From positions 1,007,671 through 1,071,670 of the forward strand of contig NC_088776.1 in the NCBI RefSeq assembly GCF_954871325.1: a stretch of DNA of 64,000 nucleotides, given 5' to 3'. Position numbers and translations under genes: made by a program. This document shows, in pieces, positions 62,206 through 64,000 of the stretch. The notes beneath the pieces were generated by a model that did no database searches, had not been told where the DNA came from, and saw nothing but the letters and a program-made list of their open reading frames with translations. The DNA is from Gordionus sp. m RMFG-2023. Its lineage: Eukaryota; Nematomorpha; Gordioida; Chordodea; Parachordodidae. Numbering within the stretch: the stretch's first letter is position 1; the number at the start of each line of letters is the position of its first letter.

Positions 62206-63549
62206 ATCTGACTCGATGACAATTATAGAATGTGTTAAATACATTACTTCAACCACACCAATTCTATCTTATAAAACAGGTATTGAAAAAATTCCGTTTT
62301 TGCATTTTATTGATAATTAGCATTAAAATGGGGGAAAGCAAAGTAATTTTGCGGAATAAATGAATGATTTAAAAAATTAGAAATAAAACACCTTAATTAT
62401 TTTAAATGATGCGACATTAAATAGTGATTATAATATAACATAACAGTTTTATTAATTATCATAAAATTATAGAGAGGTAATTTAATTTTTTGTTCTTCTA
62501 GTAACATAATTTTATTTTTGTCCCGTATCTTCGTAAAAAGTCGTTTATGTTAAAATGAAAGAGAGAAAATTACGGTCAAAGATATTGGAGTGGTGGCTAT
62601 TATGAGTAGGAATATGATTAGAAACAGGGGCTATTTGGTAACTTATTTTCCCATTCAGCAATGAGATTTACATTGCATGCTATGGAATCGATATAAGAAA
62701 ATCTCAAATTAGGATTTAATTATTGTTCCAGAGAATTGGGTTCAGTTAGTATGACGTCCACCATTTGAGTGGATTCAGCCGATTTTTAATCACGTGTTAG
62801 TATCATTACTTTATTGTTTATAGTGTTAGGTGTCTCAATGATTATATCTTTATTTAGTTTGCAATATATAGTTAATTGGTATTTGATTGAATGAGAAGGA
62901 GACAATAATAAAATGTGCCATATAGGTGCCTGTAGCAGCGTGCTAGATAATACCACTAGCAAGACATTCTGGAAAAAAAATTAAAAGAATTGTTCTGCAT
63001 CAACTTCAAACTAATGATAAGACTTTATGATATACGATAATATACTTTTTTCTACAATATATATTTGAAACTGTTTATACCAATGTATCACGATTTTTAT
63101 ATTCATTAATTAACTTATATCGCTATAACACTATATAATATAACTATATTAAAAATAAAAGCTTGCCTTAAAAAAAAAGCCTAAAATATTTTTTCAAATT
63201 ACAATGAATTTTTTTGCAACTCCCTAGAAAATTTCCTGGAGCACCCATGCATTACTATCTTTGCAGTTTTGCCGGATGTGAATGGCAAGATAAAGAAGAA
63301 CATCGTGGCATATAGTTTGATAAAAGATTTTTGAGAAAATTGCATGTATATTTTTTGAAATTTGGACATGTTTTTATTTTTATATTTAAAAGAGCTTATT
63401 ATTTAGATTCATTGAGTTTAGAAAGTTGTGAAATTTAATTATTTAACGATTTTATAAATTATAATCTTAAATTAAACCACATGTTAAAATGATTATTTCA
63501 ATATAATTTATATCTCATCAATTTTTAAAAATTTATGATGTTTTAATAA

Positions 63550-63714
63550 AACCGAGACTTTACAAATTACACCCAATATTAATTTAATGAGAAAGGTCAT
63601 AACATTTATTTTAAATGAATAACAAAAAAAAATCATTGTTATTGGTACATCGAGTATCGGTTTTTGAAAATCCGCTATAAACCGGATCGGGTATTGACCG
63701 TTATCATAGTCAAT
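63550..63714. repeat. Direct repeat, copy 2 (partner 62,041-62,205)
   Basis: It matches the first copy over GGTACATCGAGTATCGGTTT and GACCGTTATCATA with few changes; the 5' half is more diverged. Confidence 0.85.
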
Positions 63715-64000
63715 TTAACATTATATAATATATGAATGTGAGAATTAATTTGGCTTTAAATAGTTTGTGTATAATATTAAATGACTCTTTTTTTGTTCAA
63801 ATATTCTTTCATTTTTTTTCCGAGACGCGATCTAAACTACCAGATGGTACACTTGTTAGGAGGATTCATGGCGGATTTAGCTGAACAGTTATACGCCTCT
63901 GAAAACTGTTTAAAGTTGGATAAAACTCCGTTTACTCTGTTTTTATATTAGATTTTAATATAAATCATAAAGTTTAATATTGAATCTACATGTCGAATTA

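Larger units (their letters stand above)
61126..64000. other. AT-rich terminal stretch with one direct repeat pair
   Basis: No gene recognised. 62,041-62,205 and 63,550-63,714 are direct copies (GGTACATCGAGTATCGGTTT, GGATATTGACCGTTATCAT) 1.5 kb apart. A 49-codon open stretch at 63,185-63,334 (+) reads NSLENFLEHPCITIFAVLP and ends at TGA. It looks protein-like but has no recognised family, and another frame is also open for part of it. Confidence 0.45.

Noticed and set aside
62041-63714. LTR pair of a small retroelement
   Set aside because: The copies are only about 165 bp, with no primer-binding site, polypurine tract or coding remnant seen between them; kept as a plain direct repeat.

Overview
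The window is a strongly AT-rich, repeat-laden piece of a eukaryotic nuclear genome, most likely an invertebrate animal. The evidence for an animal is a multi-exon gene with GT-AG introns that encodes tandem fasciclin (FAS1) domains of the TGFBI/periostin/midline-fasciclin kind, fragments of an AGC-type (PKC/PKN-like) kinase, a non-LTR retrotransposon, and Ty3/Gypsy-like fossils. I could not identify the species. No bacterial-style operon, rRNA, functional tRNA or CRISPR array is visible.

Layout. 1-21.8 kb is a large inverted duplication. The left arm (about 1-6.48 kb, + strand) and right arm (about 15.15-21.8 kb, - strand) each carry a FAS1 gene with the same exon order and the same intron phases, facing tail to tail across an 8.7-kb gene-poor spacer. 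The right-arm gene probably has more 5' exons between 23.2 and 25.5 kb; the left-arm gene is cut by the window edge. 23.5-34.5 kb holds MITE-like elements, a TIR element with a MITE nested in it, minisatellites and long purine-rich microsatellites. 34.6-38.1 kb is compositionally different, with an unidentified coding-like fragment, a 580-bp (AAAGG)n tract and a Ty3/Gypsy-like integrase fossil. 38.3-45.45 kb is a 7-kb satellite built from units of about 20-23 bp, with a 2.45-kb higher-order duplication. It begins just after the integrase fossil and resembles its downstream sequence. A tandem pair of about 530-bp units follows (45.4-46.6 kb).

49.0-52.1 kb is a second, smaller palindrome: two decayed copies of three kinase exons in inverted orientation around a 0.5-kb spacer. 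The spacer carries a segment also found downstream of the integrase fossil. 54.5-55.6 kb (-) is a gag/protease-like retroelement fossil, followed by a probable tRNA-derived SINE. 56.1-58.3 kb (-) contains a candidate three-exon gene for a small signal-peptide-plus-one-TM protein of 132 residues, recognised by phase-compatible splice sites. 58.4-60.2 kb (+) is a decayed LINE, followed by a 360-bp element with long terminal inverted repeats. The rest, to 64 kb, is AT-rich non-coding DNA with a few direct repeats.

Functionally, only the two FAS1 genes look like plausible conventional genes. FAS1 proteins of this type are secreted or matrix-associated adhesion proteins. The kinase palindrome is more likely a pseudogene pair or a hairpin-RNA source than a protein gene. 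Boundaries were set by eye and most repeat edges are good to tens of bases only.
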